Assembly: GCF_030268045.1 (NCBI RefSeq)
Contig: NZ_BSDC01000001.1
Span: 186,001 to 250,000 of the forward strand
Reading direction: 5' to 3'
Source: Geothrix edaphica
GTDB lineage: Bacteria > Acidobacteriota > Holophagae > Holophagales > Holophagaceae
DNA length: 64,000 nt
Positions 46,600-55,695 of the stretch are shown here, one piece after another (within the stretch, counting starts at the first letter, position 1; each line of letters begins with the position of its first letter). The notes under the pieces are model-generated. The model saw only the letters and a program-made list of their open reading frames with translations, was not told where the DNA came from and made no database searches. A program made the translations under genes and the position numbers.

Positions 46600-47772
46600 T
46601 CAGCGGGCAGGGGTGGATCCCTTCTGGCTCCGCAGGTGCTTCCGGATCCTGCGGGCCCAGTCCTTTTCGATGTCCGTGCGCCAGAAGCCCTTGGACACCT
46701 GCATGAGGCCGAGGACCTGGCCGGTGGCGGGATCCCAGAGTCTGACGCGGCAGATGGGTCCGTTTCGGGGCTGGGCCTCGCCTTGGAGGAAGAGGGTGCC
46801 TTCGGTTTCGGACAGGGTGGGCCCGCCCTTCTCGGCCTCCGGTTCGGCGAGCTTCCGGGGCATGCGGTTGGCCTGGAGGCCCCACTTGAGTTCCTTCTCG
46901 CCCAGTTCGGAGTCCAGGGACTGACCGGCGAGCCAGCGCAGGCAGTGGATGCGGGCCTGGCTCAGATCCAGGCCCGAGCTGAACCAGACCTTATCGCCGT
47001 CCGCCTCGTGGAGTTCCCTGGCGGGCCACCAGGTCGCTTCGGCCACCGGTCCGCCCGCCAGCTCCCAGATCGCCGCGGGAAGGCTGGTGGGAGACTGGAG
47101 GCTCTTGAAATCCAGCCGGTCCTGGAGCGCCAGGACGGTGCCTCCGGTGCGGAGATCCACCGCCTTCACCTGGAACAGAACGTCCGTGCGGTAGCCCGAC
47201 ACGCCGCTGATGAAGAGGGGCTGGTTCAGGGCGCCGTTGGAAAGAAGCAGGAGGGCCAGGTTCACGGGGACCAGGGCGATGTTCCCCGCCACCTGGCCGG
47301 CCTTGGCGGCCACCCGGGCCTGGCGATCGAAGGCGAGCACCCGCCCCTGGACCCGATAGACCGGTGGGGCCGCTCCCGGGGGGCTCCACTGCTGGGCCAG
47401 TGCGAAGCCCTCGGCGGCGAGGACCTGGAGGACCTGGGTGACCTGATCCCGCTTGGTCGTCCAGGGACCGCCTGCCTCAGCACCCGGAGGCGGAGCCGCG
47501 GGGACTTCCCAGGGGGCCAGTTCCATCGGCTGGCCCCGCAAGTCGAGACCGGGCCGGGCCCAGGCGAACGGGACGCGACCGAGCGGCGCCGGTCGGACGC
47601 CCTCGCCGAACCAGGCCGGATCCTGCAGGACCGGCTGCTCTTTCGGTCCCTGGGGCAGCGTGGAAGGCGGCGGGTGGCAGGCCGGGAACATCAGCAGGAT
47701 GACCAAGCCGAGATACCACCTGCCCTTCCGGACCGGTGCAGGGGGAGCGGGGAGCGCGGCGCTGGCGGACAT
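46600..47772 (-). CDS. Lipoprotein of unknown function
   Basis: The 390-residue protein has a hydrophobic segment at residues 20-31 ending in FPAC, a lipobox-like site (Cys32). The rest is mixed beta and loop with no motif I recognise. Internal segments such as VLAFDRQARVAAKAGQVAGNIALVPVNLALLLL (over about 33 positions) look like an amphipathic or hydrophobic hairpin. It lies alone on its strand between the oxidoreductase and aroG. The assignment rests on the lipobox and reading-frame composition. Confidence 0.7.
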   Translation of the reverse strand: MSASAALPAPPAPVRKGRWYLGLVILLMFPACHPPPSTLPQGPKEQPVLQDPAWFGEGVRPAPLGRVPFAWARPGLDLRGQPMELAPWEVPAAPPPGAEAGGPWTTKRDQVTQVLQVLAAEGFALAQQWSPPGAAPPVYRVQGRVLAFDRQARVAAKAGQVAGNIALVPVNLALLLLSNGALNQPLFISGVSGYRTDVLFQVKAVDLRTGGTVLALQDRLDFKSLQSPTSLPAAIWELAGGPVAEATWWPARELHEADGDKVWFSSGLDLSQARIHCLRWLAGQSLDSELGEKELKWGLQANRMPRKLAEPEAEKGGPTLSETEGTLFLQGEAQPRNGPICRVRLWDPATGQVLGLMQVSKGFWRTDIEKDWARRIRKHLRSQKGSTPAR

Positions 47773-47845
47773 GGGGCCTCGTGCGGCGATTATCCCACCC
47801 TGGCGGTAGTGCCTGATCCGGGCGGTCTCAGAGAGCGCCGGCCTT

Positions 47846-48925
47846 TCAGGAGGCGTTCCGCCGCTTCGGCAGGTGGTCCTTCAGCAGGGCTCGGGTCTCG
47901 CGCAGCATGGCGGCGGTGTCGTCCCAACCCAGGCAGGCGTCGGTCACGGAGCAGCCGTAGCGCAGGGTGGCGAGGTCTGCCGGGATGGGCTGGCTGCCCT
48001 CCTCCAGGAAGCTCTCCACCATCATGCCGACGATGGAGCGGTTGCCCCGCAGGATCTGGTGGGCGCAGTCCTGGAGGACCAGGGGTTGGAGGCGGGGGTT
48101 CTTGTGGCTGTTGGCGTGGGAGCAGTCCACCACGATGTTCTCGGGCAGGCCCGCCTTGCGCAGGGCGGACTCCGCCAGGGCGATGCTGACGGTGTCGTAG
48201 TTGGGGCGGCCCCCGCCGCCACGCAGCACCAGGTGGCCGTGGGCGTTTCCCTTGGTGCGCACGATGGCCGCGGAGCCCTGGTCGTTCAGCCCCAGGAAGC
48301 TGTGGGGGCGCGAGGCCGAGAGGATGGCGTTCACGGCGGCGGCCAGGTCGCCGTCCGTGGCGTTCTTGAAACCCACGGGCGTGGACAGGCCGCTGGACAT
48401 CTCGCGGTGGGTCTGGGACTCGGACGTGCGGGCGCCGATGGCCGTCCAGCTGATGAGGTCGCCGATGTACTGGGGCGTGTTGGGGTCCAGGGCCTCGGTG
48501 GCCGTGGGCAGGCCGACCTCGCCGATGCGGAGGAGGAACGCCCGGGCCTTCCGCATGCCTTCCTCGATGTGGAAGGAATCATCCATCCGGGGGTCGTTGA
48601 TGAAGCCCTTCCAGCCCGTGGCGGTGCGCGGTTTCTCGAAGTAGACCCGCATCACCAGCAGGAGCGTGTCGGAGACTTCATCCGACAGGGCCTTGAGCCG
48701 TTGCGCGTAGTCGAGACCCGCCACCGGGTCGTGGATGCTGCAGGGCCCCACCACCACCATGAGGCGGGGATCCTCCCGGGTCAGGATGCGCTGGAGGTCC
48801 CGGCGGCCCCCGGCCACGGTCTCGGCCACGGCGTCGGGGACGGGCAGGGCGGCATGGACCTCCGCCGGGGAGGGCATGCGGTCGAACGAATCAATGTTGA
48901 GGTTCTCGAGCGCCTGGTGGGTCAT
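47846..48925 (-). CDS. aroG: 3-deoxy-D-arabino-heptulosonate 7-phosphate synthase, class I
   Basis: The 359-residue enzyme condenses phosphoenolpyruvate and erythrose 4-phosphate, the first step of aromatic amino acid synthesis. Diagnostic motifs are VVVGPCSIHDP with the metal Cys, KPRTATGWKGFINDP, the GARTSESQTHR segment, and VDCSHANSHK. Its length is that of the E. coli AroF/G/H type with feedback regulation. A leader peptide full of Phe, Tyr and Trp and an attenuator precede it (49078 to 48941), so transcription should respond to charged aromatic tRNAs. No other aro genes are linked. Confidence 0.97.
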   Translation of the reverse strand: MTHQALENLNIDSFDRMPSPAEVHAALPVPDAVAETVAGGRRDLQRILTREDPRLMVVVGPCSIHDPVAGLDYAQRLKALSDEVSDTLLLVMRVYFEKPRTATGWKGFINDPRMDDSFHIEEGMRKARAFLLRIGEVGLPTATEALDPNTPQYIGDLISWTAIGARTSESQTHREMSSGLSTPVGFKNATDGDLAAAVNAILSASRPHSFLGLNDQGSAAIVRTKGNAHGHLVLRGGGGRPNYDTVSIALAESALRKAGLPENIVVDCSHANSHKNPRLQPLVLQDCAHQILRGNRSIVGMMVESFLEEGSQPIPADLATLRYGCSVTDACLGWDDTAAMLRETRALLKDHLPKRRNAS

Positions 48926-48940
48926 GGCTGGGCCTTTTGG

Positions 48941-48980
48941 AAGAAAAAGAAAAACCCCGATTCCTGGGGAGGATCGGGGT
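48941..48980 (-). promoter_or_regulatory. Transcription attenuator (terminator) of aroG
   Basis: On the minus strand CCCCGATCCT and AGGAATCGGGG (one bulged A) pair around CCCC. A run of T (TTTTTCTTTTTCTT) follows within 30 nt of the aroG start, so it terminates unless opened. A competing pair is possible: TCCTGG just after the leader stop with CCAGGA in the downstream arm. Confidence 0.8.
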
Positions 48981-49003
48981 GGTCAGTGGGATGTTCCAGG
49001 ATG

Positions 49004-49078
49004 TCAGGCTGGACCCTCGCCGTGCCACGCACGATCCGCGCGCGGGAACCAATAATAGGTGTGGAAGCGGGGCGTCAT
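49004..49078 (-). CDS. Aromatic-rich leader peptide of aroG
   Basis: The 24-codon ORF starts MTPRFHTYYWFPRADRAW and contains two Phe, two Tyr and two Trp, with five of these six clustered at residues 5-11 (FHTYYWF). It ends 24 nt upstream of the attenuator stem. Ribosome stalling at FHTYYWF when aromatic aminoacyl-tRNA is scarce would favour antitermination, as for trp and phe leaders. The candidate promoter ends at 49098, so the mRNA begins near 49091 and this is the first ATG in it. It is too short for most gene finders. Confidence 0.8.
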   Translation of the reverse strand: MTPRFHTYYWFPRADRAWHGEGPA

Positions 49079-49097
49079 GGGCGGTCCAGGGTGTTCC

Positions 49098-49126
49098 ATC
49101 CTGGACCGGGGGGCCGGGACCGTCAA
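49098..49126 (-). promoter_or_regulatory. Candidate sigma-70 promoter of the aroG leader
   Basis: On the minus strand TTGACG (49121-49126), 17 bp and CAGGAT (49098-49103) predict a start near 49091, 13 nt before the leader ATG. Confidence 0.55.
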
Positions 49127-49178
49127 GGTCGGGCGGGCACGGATGGGGGCCCTGGCCGCGGGGCGCTCAGCACGATAA

Positions 49179-49220
49179 TACAAAAATGTCTGCAATCCAT
49201 GGTGATGTTACAATTTTGTA
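49179..49220. promoter_or_regulatory. Paired 12-bp palindromes upstream of the NifA-like gene
   Basis: TACAAAAATGTC (49179-49190) and TACAATTTTGTA (49209-49220) have centres exactly 30 bp apart. They lie 23-64 bp before the NifA-like start. The same motif pair and spacing recur after the gene (50793-50834), so the regulator probably binds both and controls itself. Confidence 0.65.
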
Positions 49221-49242
49221 TAACCACCCCCTTGGAGCCCCC

Positions 49243-50784
<1,542 letters not shown>

Positions 50785-50792
50785 AGGAAACT

Positions 50793-50834
50793 TACAAATT
50801 TGTAGTTTTATTTAAATTTTTGTACATTTTTGTA
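50793..50834. promoter_or_regulatory. Paired 12-bp palindromes upstream of the ammonium operon
   Basis: TACAAATTTGTA (50793-50804) and TACATTTTTGTA (50823-50834) have centres 30 bp apart, as upstream of the NifA-like gene. They lie about 92-148 bp before the -24/-12 element at 50926, a normal distance for an enhancer. Both sites are in AT-rich DNA. Confidence 0.7.
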
Positions 50835-50925
50835 AAATCATTTTGGGTAAAATTCGGCGTTTTATTTTCAGGCATCTCGTTTTATTTCAGCGTTTGAATT
50901 TCACGAGTTGCCGCTTTCCCAAAAC

Positions 50926-50941
50926 CGGCACACTCCCTGCT
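50926..50941 (+). promoter_or_regulatory. Sigma-54 promoter (-24/-12)
   Basis: CGGCACACTCCCTGCT has GG (50927-50928) and GC (50939-50940) separated by 10 bp, and GGCAC and TGCT match the consensus. The predicted start is near 50952. It would transcribe the small ORFs, the porin, amt and glnK. Confidence 0.75.
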
Positions 50942-50991
50942 CTGTCTTAGGGCACAGGTGGCCGATGGTCGGCTCCTGGACTCAGGGAGGA

Positions 50992-51066
50992 ATGGAACCG
51001 ATCGTGGCCTGGACCGTCCTAACGGATTCCCACGGCAAAGGCCACATCGCTCCTCCGGCCCGTTGA
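50992..51066 (+). CDS. Small ORF in the ammonium operon leader
   Basis: A 24-codon ORF begins MEPIVAWTVLTDSHG and has a near-perfect ribosome site (GGGAGGA, 3 bp before the ATG). It ends 13 bp before the next small ORF. It lies just after the predicted sigma-54 start. It could be a translated leader or a real microprotein; no family is recognised. Confidence 0.35.
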   Translation: MEPIVAWTVLTDSHGKGHIAPPAR

Positions 51067-51079
51067 AGGAGGCTCTCCC

Positions 51080-51235
51080 ATGAACCGCCGAACCCTGTCC
51101 AGGGTCCTCGCGGTGGCCGTGGCCCTGGCGGCCATCTCCCCGCTGCTCCTCGATCTCGGCGGCGGCCTCCAGCAGTTCCCCTCCTGCGCCGCGGACCTCC
51201 CGTCGCTGGTCCTGGGCTCCTCCCTCCCGCACTGA
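51080..51235 (+). CDS. Small hydrophobic exported protein (51 residues)
   Basis: The 51-residue ORF begins MNRRTLSRVLAVAVALAAIS with a basic start and a hydrophobic segment to residue 25. A short Gly-rich, Pro-rich end with one Cys (Cys36) follows. GAAGGAGG lies 7 bp upstream of the ATG, a strong ribosome site. It may be a secreted or membrane microprotein expressed with the ammonium operon. The 125 bp after it show nothing else before the porin gene. Confidence 0.5.
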   Translation: MNRRTLSRVLAVAVALAAISPLLLDLGGGLQQFPSCAADLPSLVLGSSLPH

Positions 51236-51360
51236 CGCCCGTCCCCATTCCGATGCCGCCAGGGACCATCCAGGTCCCCTGGGGTCGCTCTAGCCCGGTC
51301 TTCCGGCCCCCATCCCGAGCCCGGGTGCAGACCCGGACCTTCTCCTTCCTGGAGCACGCC

Positions 51361-52278
51361 ATGCACTTTCTCAGGGCCCTTCCCACGCTCGCCACCCTGG
51401 CGGCTTCCCTCGCGGCCCAGAGTCCGGCATCGCCGGCCCCACCTCCTCCCCCGGCCCTCCTGGGGTTCACCCTGGGCGGCTCGGCCACCCTCGGCTCCCA
51501 GTACATCTTCCGCGGGCTCACACAGACTGACGGCAAACCCACGGTCCAGGCGGAGCTGGACCTGGTCCACCCCACGGGTTTCTACCTCAGCACCAGCCTC
51601 AGCAACATCTCCTGGTTCACGGACCAGAACGCGGGCCTGGCCAGCGCGCCCACGTCCCTGGGCTCGCCAGCCGCCGTGGGCGCGCCGCTCTACCGGGCGG
51701 GCAAGGTGAACTCCGCCGGGGTGGAGCTGGATCTGTTCGGCGGCTACAAGTGGGGCTTCGCCAAGGACTGGACCCTGGATGTGGGGCTCTACCGCTACCT
51801 CTACCCGGGCACCTACGAGAACCTCGGCGCCTACCGGAATCCCGCCACCACCGAGGCCTACCTGGGCCTGGGCTATGCCTGGGCGAGTCTGAAGTACTCC
51901 CAGGTCATCAGCGCGAACACCTTCGGGGTCAACAACTCCGGCGGGACGAGCTACGTCGACCTCACCCTGGCGATCCCCCTGGGCGCAAGCGGGTGGACGG
52001 TGCTGGCCCACGGGGGCCACACCACCTACGCCGACAAGGCGAACCCCGGCTACTTCTCCAACGGGAGCACCGTGACGGGCGAGAACTCGCTGTTCAGCTA
52101 CTCGGACTACAAGCTGGGCATCGCGAAGGAGATCAAGGGCTGCACGCTCGCCCTCGCCGGCACCTATGCGGACACGAAGGCCCGCGCCGCCGACGACGAC
52201 GTGACGGTCTACGAGAACGCCATGGGCCGGAACATCGGCAAGGGGCGGCTGACCCTGACGCTCACCAAGGCCTTCTAG
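51361..52278 (+). CDS. TorF-like outer-membrane porin
   Basis: The 305-residue protein has a signal peptide, a Pro-rich stretch (PASPAPPPPPALLG), and a long beta region starting GGSATLGSQYIFRGLTQTDG. It ends in LTLTLTKAF, the aromatic C-terminus used by the BAM machine. It matches the Gcw_chp/TorF family, commonly encoded next to ammonium transporters and PII proteins. It is likely the outer-membrane pore for ammonium or other small nitrogen sources in this operon. The start at 51361 has GGAG upstream. Confidence 0.85.
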   Translation: MHFLRALPTLATLAASLAAQSPASPAPPPPPALLGFTLGGSATLGSQYIFRGLTQTDGKPTVQAELDLVHPTGFYLSTSLSNISWFTDQNAGLASAPTSLGSPAAVGAPLYRAGKVNSAGVELDLFGGYKWGFAKDWTLDVGLYRYLYPGTYENLGAYRNPATTEAYLGLGYAWASLKYSQVISANTFGVNNSGGTSYVDLTLAIPLGASGWTVLAHGGHTTYADKANPGYFSNGSTVTGENSLFSYSDYKLGIAKEIKGCTLALAGTYADTKARAADDDVTVYENAMGRNIGKGRLTLTLTKAF

Positions 52279-52339
52279 GCGGGGCCCCGCCCTGCCGCAT
52301 TCGAACACCCTCACCGCCTCTCTTTTCATGGAGCCCGCC

Positions 52340-54043
52340 ATGGCACGGATCACCCACGAGCGAGACAAGCTCTCTTTTGCCGGGAAGCTGGCCCGGCTGT
52401 CAGCCCGCCTGAGGGACCCGGAGTGGCGCCGCTACGGGTTCGTGCTGGCCTCGGGCAAGCTGCTGGGGCTGGCCACCATCCTCGGCATGATGATCCTCAT
52501 TCCGCTGCTGCTGAACGGCAGCTCGGTCCGGGCGGACGTCCCGCCCGCGAACCCGCCCGCCGCCGTGGCCACGGCCGCGCCCGCCGCAGCGCCGGTGCCT
52601 CCGGCTGCGCCCGCGCCGCCGGTGGTCGTGGCCAAGGACATCGTCAACCCCCTCAACACGGTCTGGACCCTGGTCGCGGCCTTCCTCGTGTTCGGCATGC
52701 AGGTGGGCTTCGTCATGCTGGAGGCCGGCTTCTGCCGCTCGCGGGAGACGGTGAACGTGCTGGTGGAGTGCGTCTTCGACACCTGCCTGTGCGGCATCCT
52801 CTTCTGGGCCTTCGGCTACGCGTTCATGTTCAGCGAGGGCAACGGCTTCATCGGCACTCACTGGTTCTTTCTCAAGGGCGCCCCGGTGACCTACGGAGCC
52901 ACCGGCGTGGCCATCCTGGCCCACTGGCTCTTCCAGTTCGCCTTCGCTGACACCTGCTCCACCATCACCTCCGGCGCCATGATCGGGCGCACGGACTTCA
53001 TCGGCGACATCCTCTACAGCTTCGCGGTTTCGGGCTTCATCTATCCCATCATCGGCCACTGGGTCTGGGGGCCCGACGGCTTCCTCGCCACCATGGGCAG
53101 TGCCGGCAAGTTCCTGCCTTCGCTGGGCATGAACTTCCATGACTTCGCCGGCTCGACGGTGGTGCACACCATCGGCGGTGCGGTGGCCCTTGCGGGTGCC
53201 GTGGTGCTGGGCCCCCGCCTCGGGCGCAAGTTCAAGCGGGACGGCGGCGGGCCCATGACGCCCCACGACCTCACCATCGCCGTGTGCGGCGGCCTGTTGC
53301 TTTGGTTCGGCTGGTACGGCTTCAACCCCGGCAGCACCCTGTCCGCCATGGACTTCGAAGGCATCGGCCGGGTGGCCGCCAACACGACCCTCGCGGCCTG
53401 CGCCGCCGGCCTCACGGCGGTGTCCTACATCTACTTCCGCACGGAGAAGTGGGATCCGGGCTCCATCACCAACGGCTTCCTGGCGGGCCTGGTGGCCATC
53501 ACGGCCCCCTGCTACTGGGTGAGCCCCTTCGGCTCGGTCCTGATCGGGGCCATCGCCGGCGTCATCGTGATCCTGGGCGTGGACCTGCTGGAGTACCTGC
53601 GCATCGACGATCCCATCGGCGCGGTCCCGGTGCACATGATGAACGGCATCTGGGGCACCCTCGCCCTCGGCCTCTTCGCCAGTGGGCAGTATTCCGCCAT
53701 CGGCAGCGATCCCATCTCGCCCGACCTCTCCACCAGGCTCACGGGGCTCTTCTACGGCGGCGGCACCAAGGTCCTGGCCGCCCAGGCCATCGGCAGCGCC
53801 ATCGTCACCTCCGCCACGCTGGCCGTGTCCTTCGCCGTGATGCTCGCCATCGACGCCAAGGGGCTCCTGCGGCTCCATGAGGACGCCGAGCACGATGGCC
53901 TGGACATCCACGAGCACGGCATCTCGGCCTATCCCGAATATGTGATCTCGGCGCTGGCCTCTCCCGCGGGCGCGCCCCTGCGGGTTCCCGTCCACAGCGA
54001 GAAGGCCAGCGGAACGCCCACTCCCGTCCCCCAGTCCCTGTAG
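52340..54043 (+). CDS. amt: Ammonium transporter Amt with N-terminal extension
   Basis: The 567-residue protein has the Amt core starting near residue 95 (NTVWTLVAAFLVFGMQVGFVMLEAGF, quoted over 26 positions). Key residues are the twin-His pair in FHDFAGSTVVHTIGG and HMMNGIWG and the conserved FAFADTCSTITSGAMIGR. Ahead of the core is an extra helix and an Ala/Pro-rich linker (residues 35-95) that may be a signal-anchor. The C-terminus carries the extension that interacts with PII. The ATG at 52340 has GGAG upstream. It is followed by glnK after 12 bp. Confidence 0.95.
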   Translation: MARITHERDKLSFAGKLARLSARLRDPEWRRYGFVLASGKLLGLATILGMMILIPLLLNGSSVRADVPPANPPAAVATAAPAAAPVPPAAPAPPVVVAKDIVNPLNTVWTLVAAFLVFGMQVGFVMLEAGFCRSRETVNVLVECVFDTCLCGILFWAFGYAFMFSEGNGFIGTHWFFLKGAPVTYGATGVAILAHWLFQFAFADTCSTITSGAMIGRTDFIGDILYSFAVSGFIYPIIGHWVWGPDGFLATMGSAGKFLPSLGMNFHDFAGSTVVHTIGGAVALAGAVVLGPRLGRKFKRDGGGPMTPHDLTIAVCGGLLLWFGWYGFNPGSTLSAMDFEGIGRVAANTTLAACAAGLTAVSYIYFRTEKWDPGSITNGFLAGLVAITAPCYWVSPFGSVLIGAIAGVIVILGVDLLEYLRIDDPIGAVPVHMMNGIWGTLALGLFASGQYSAIGSDPISPDLSTRLTGLFYGGGTKVLAAQAIGSAIVTSATLAVSFAVMLAIDAKGLLRLHEDAEHDGLDIHEHGISAYPEYVISALASPAGAPLRVPVHSEKASGTPTPVPQSL

Positions 54044-54055
54044 GAGGAGCCGACC

Positions 54056-54409
54056 ATGAAGATGATTGTCGCCATCATCCGGCCCGACAAGTTCGAGGCC
54101 GTCCAGGCCGCCCTGGTGGCCAAGGACATCTACCTGATGACCGTGTCCGACGTGCGGGGCTGCGGCACCCAGAAGGGCTTCGCGGAGCAGTTCCGGGGCA
54201 GCAAGATCGGCCTCATCCGCCTGCTTCCCAAGGTGAAGCTGGAGATCGCGGTGAACGAGGAGTTCGTCCAGCCCGCGGTGGAGGCCATCATGGCGGCCGC
54301 CAAGTCCGAGCCCAGCCACCTGGGGGACGGGAAGGTCTTCGTCCTGAACCTGGAGGAATGCTACCGGGTGCGGACGGGCGAAACCGGCGGCGCGGCCATC
54401 GGGCCGTGA
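54056..54409 (+). CDS. glnK: PII nitrogen regulator without the uridylylation tyrosine
   Basis: The 117-residue protein has the PII fold: MKMIVAIIRPDKFEAV start, LPKVKLEI, GDGKVFVL (B loop) and the RVRTGE end. In the T loop the sequence is QKGFAEQFRGSKIGLI. The tyrosine normally at position 51 is Ile and that at 46 is Phe, so uridylylation cannot occur, and the loop is one residue longer. Control should rest on ATP/ADP and 2-oxoglutarate binding, and it likely blocks the Amt encoded directly upstream. GGAGG precedes the start. Confidence 0.95.
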   Translation: MKMIVAIIRPDKFEAVQAALVAKDIYLMTVSDVRGCGTQKGFAEQFRGSKIGLIRLLPKVKLEIAVNEEFVQPAVEAIMAAAKSEPSHLGDGKVFVLNLEECYRVRTGETGGAAIGP

Positions 54410-54426
54410 GTGGGGGTGAGTGGTAG

Positions 54427-54463
54427 GGGGGCGCCTGGAGCCGTTTCTGGTCCGGGCGCCCCC
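54427..54463 (+). terminator. Possible terminator hairpin after glnK
   Basis: GGGGGCGCC (54427-54435) pairs with GGCGCCCCC (54455-54463), 9 bp, with a 19-nt loop. There is no T run. It may end the nitrogen operon. Confidence 0.45.
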
Positions 54464-54511
54464 TGACGAGCCACGGCCTCCCGTCGCCCGGGATTCCGAT
54501 AAGCTGGTCCC

Positions 54512-54694
54512 ATGCCGCTCGATCCTCGCCTCCTCGAGATTCTCTGCTGCCCGGCCTGCCACGGGGACCTCGTGGAGAAACCGGAGGGGCTGCACTGCCA
54601 GACCTGCGGGCTGCTCTATCCCATCGAGGACGGCATTCCCGTGATGCTGGTGGACCAGGCCAAGCAGATGGGCGCCAAGAAGGTGCAGCCGTGA
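54512..54694 (+). CDS. Trm112-like small protein
   Basis: The 60-residue protein has the CCPACHG and CQTCGLLYPIEDGIPVML signatures of the Trm112/UPF0434 family, a small zinc-binding methyltransferase activator. In bacteria it is often encoded beside lipopolysaccharide genes. Its stop overlaps the heptose kinase start (GTGA). No methyltransferase partner is adjacent. Confidence 0.9.
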   Translation: MPLDPRLLEILCCPACHGDLVEKPEGLHCQTCGLLYPIEDGIPVMLVDQAKQMGAKKVQP

Positions 54695-55695
54695 GGCTCG
54701 ACCGCGCCCAGGCCGAGTCGCTGCTCCGCCGCATGGAGGGCCGCAAGGTGGCCGTGCTGGGCGACGTGATGCTGGACGAGTACCTGTTCGGCGAGGTCAG
54801 CCGCATCTCGCCCGAGGCGCCCGTGCCCATCGTGCGGGTGGTGCGCGAGCAGGCGGTGCTGGGCGGGGCGGCCAATGTGGCGGCCAACCTCAAGGCGCTG
54901 GGGGCGGAACCGCTGCTCATCGGCACGCTCCAGAAGGATGTGGCCGGCGACCGGCTGCTGGGCCTGCTGGGCCGCCTGGGCATCTCCATCTCGGGGCTGG
55001 TCCTCGATACGTCCCGGCCCACCATCATCAAGACCCGCGTCGTGGGCCAGCAGCAGCAGATGCTCCGCATCGACCGCGAGGAATCCGGGCCGCCGGAGGC
55101 CGCGGTGCTGATGGGCCTGAAGACCCGGCTGGAGCAGGCCCTGGCCGAGGCCTCGGCCCTCATTGTGTCCGACTACGCCAAGGGGGTGGTGAACGCGCCC
55201 GTGATGGAGGCGGTGCGGTCCATCTGTGCCGCCAAGGATCTGCCCTGGATCGTGGATCCGAAGCCCGCGCACAAGGCCCTCTACCAGGGCGCGACGCTCA
55301 TGACGCCCAACACCAAGGAGGCCTCGGAGCTGGCCCAGCGGCCGGCGAAATCCGATGCGGACGTGGCCGACGCCGGCCGGGCCATCCTCGCCGAGCTGGG
55401 CCTGCAGGGCCTGCTGGTGACGCGCAGCGAGCGGGGCATGGCCCTCTTCGCGCCGGACAGCGACCACATGGCGCCGTGGATGGTGCCCACGGAGGCCCGG
55501 GAGGTCTTCGACGTGAGCGGCGCCGGCGATACGGTCATCGCCGCCTTCAGCGCCGCCATCGCCGCGGGGGCCGATTGGCGCGAGGCCGCCATGCTGGCCA
55601 ACGCCGCCGCCGGCGTGGTGGTGGCCAAGGTGGGCACGGCCACCGTCACCCCCGCCGAGCTGCTGGCCCACTACCACGATCAGGAAGCGAATTAG
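54691..55695 (+). CDS. rfaE1: D-glycero-beta-D-manno-heptose-7-phosphate kinase (RfaE domain I)
   Basis: The 334-residue PfkB-family kinase has the GDVMLDEYLFGEVSRISPEAP start, GGAANVAANL and the GAGDTVIAAFSAAIA active-site motif of the ribokinase family. It matches the kinase half of HldE, here without the nucleotidyltransferase half. It makes the 1,7-bisphosphate used for lipopolysaccharide heptose. It starts with GTG overlapping the Trm112-like stop. Its stop overlaps the stop of the convergent gene by 3 bp. Confidence 0.92.
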   Translation: MRLDRAQAESLLRRMEGRKVAVLGDVMLDEYLFGEVSRISPEAPVPIVRVVREQAVLGGAANVAANLKALGAEPLLIGTLQKDVAGDRLLGLLGRLGISISGLVLDTSRPTIIKTRVVGQQQQMLRIDREESGPPEAAVLMGLKTRLEQALAEASALIVSDYAKGVVNAPVMEAVRSICAAKDLPWIVDPKPAHKALYQGATLMTPNTKEASELAQRPAKSDADVADAGRAILAELGLQGLLVTRSERGMALFAPDSDHMAPWMVPTEAREVFDVSGAGDTVIAAFSAAIAAGADWREAAMLANAAAGVVVAKVGTATVTPAELLAHYHDQEAN

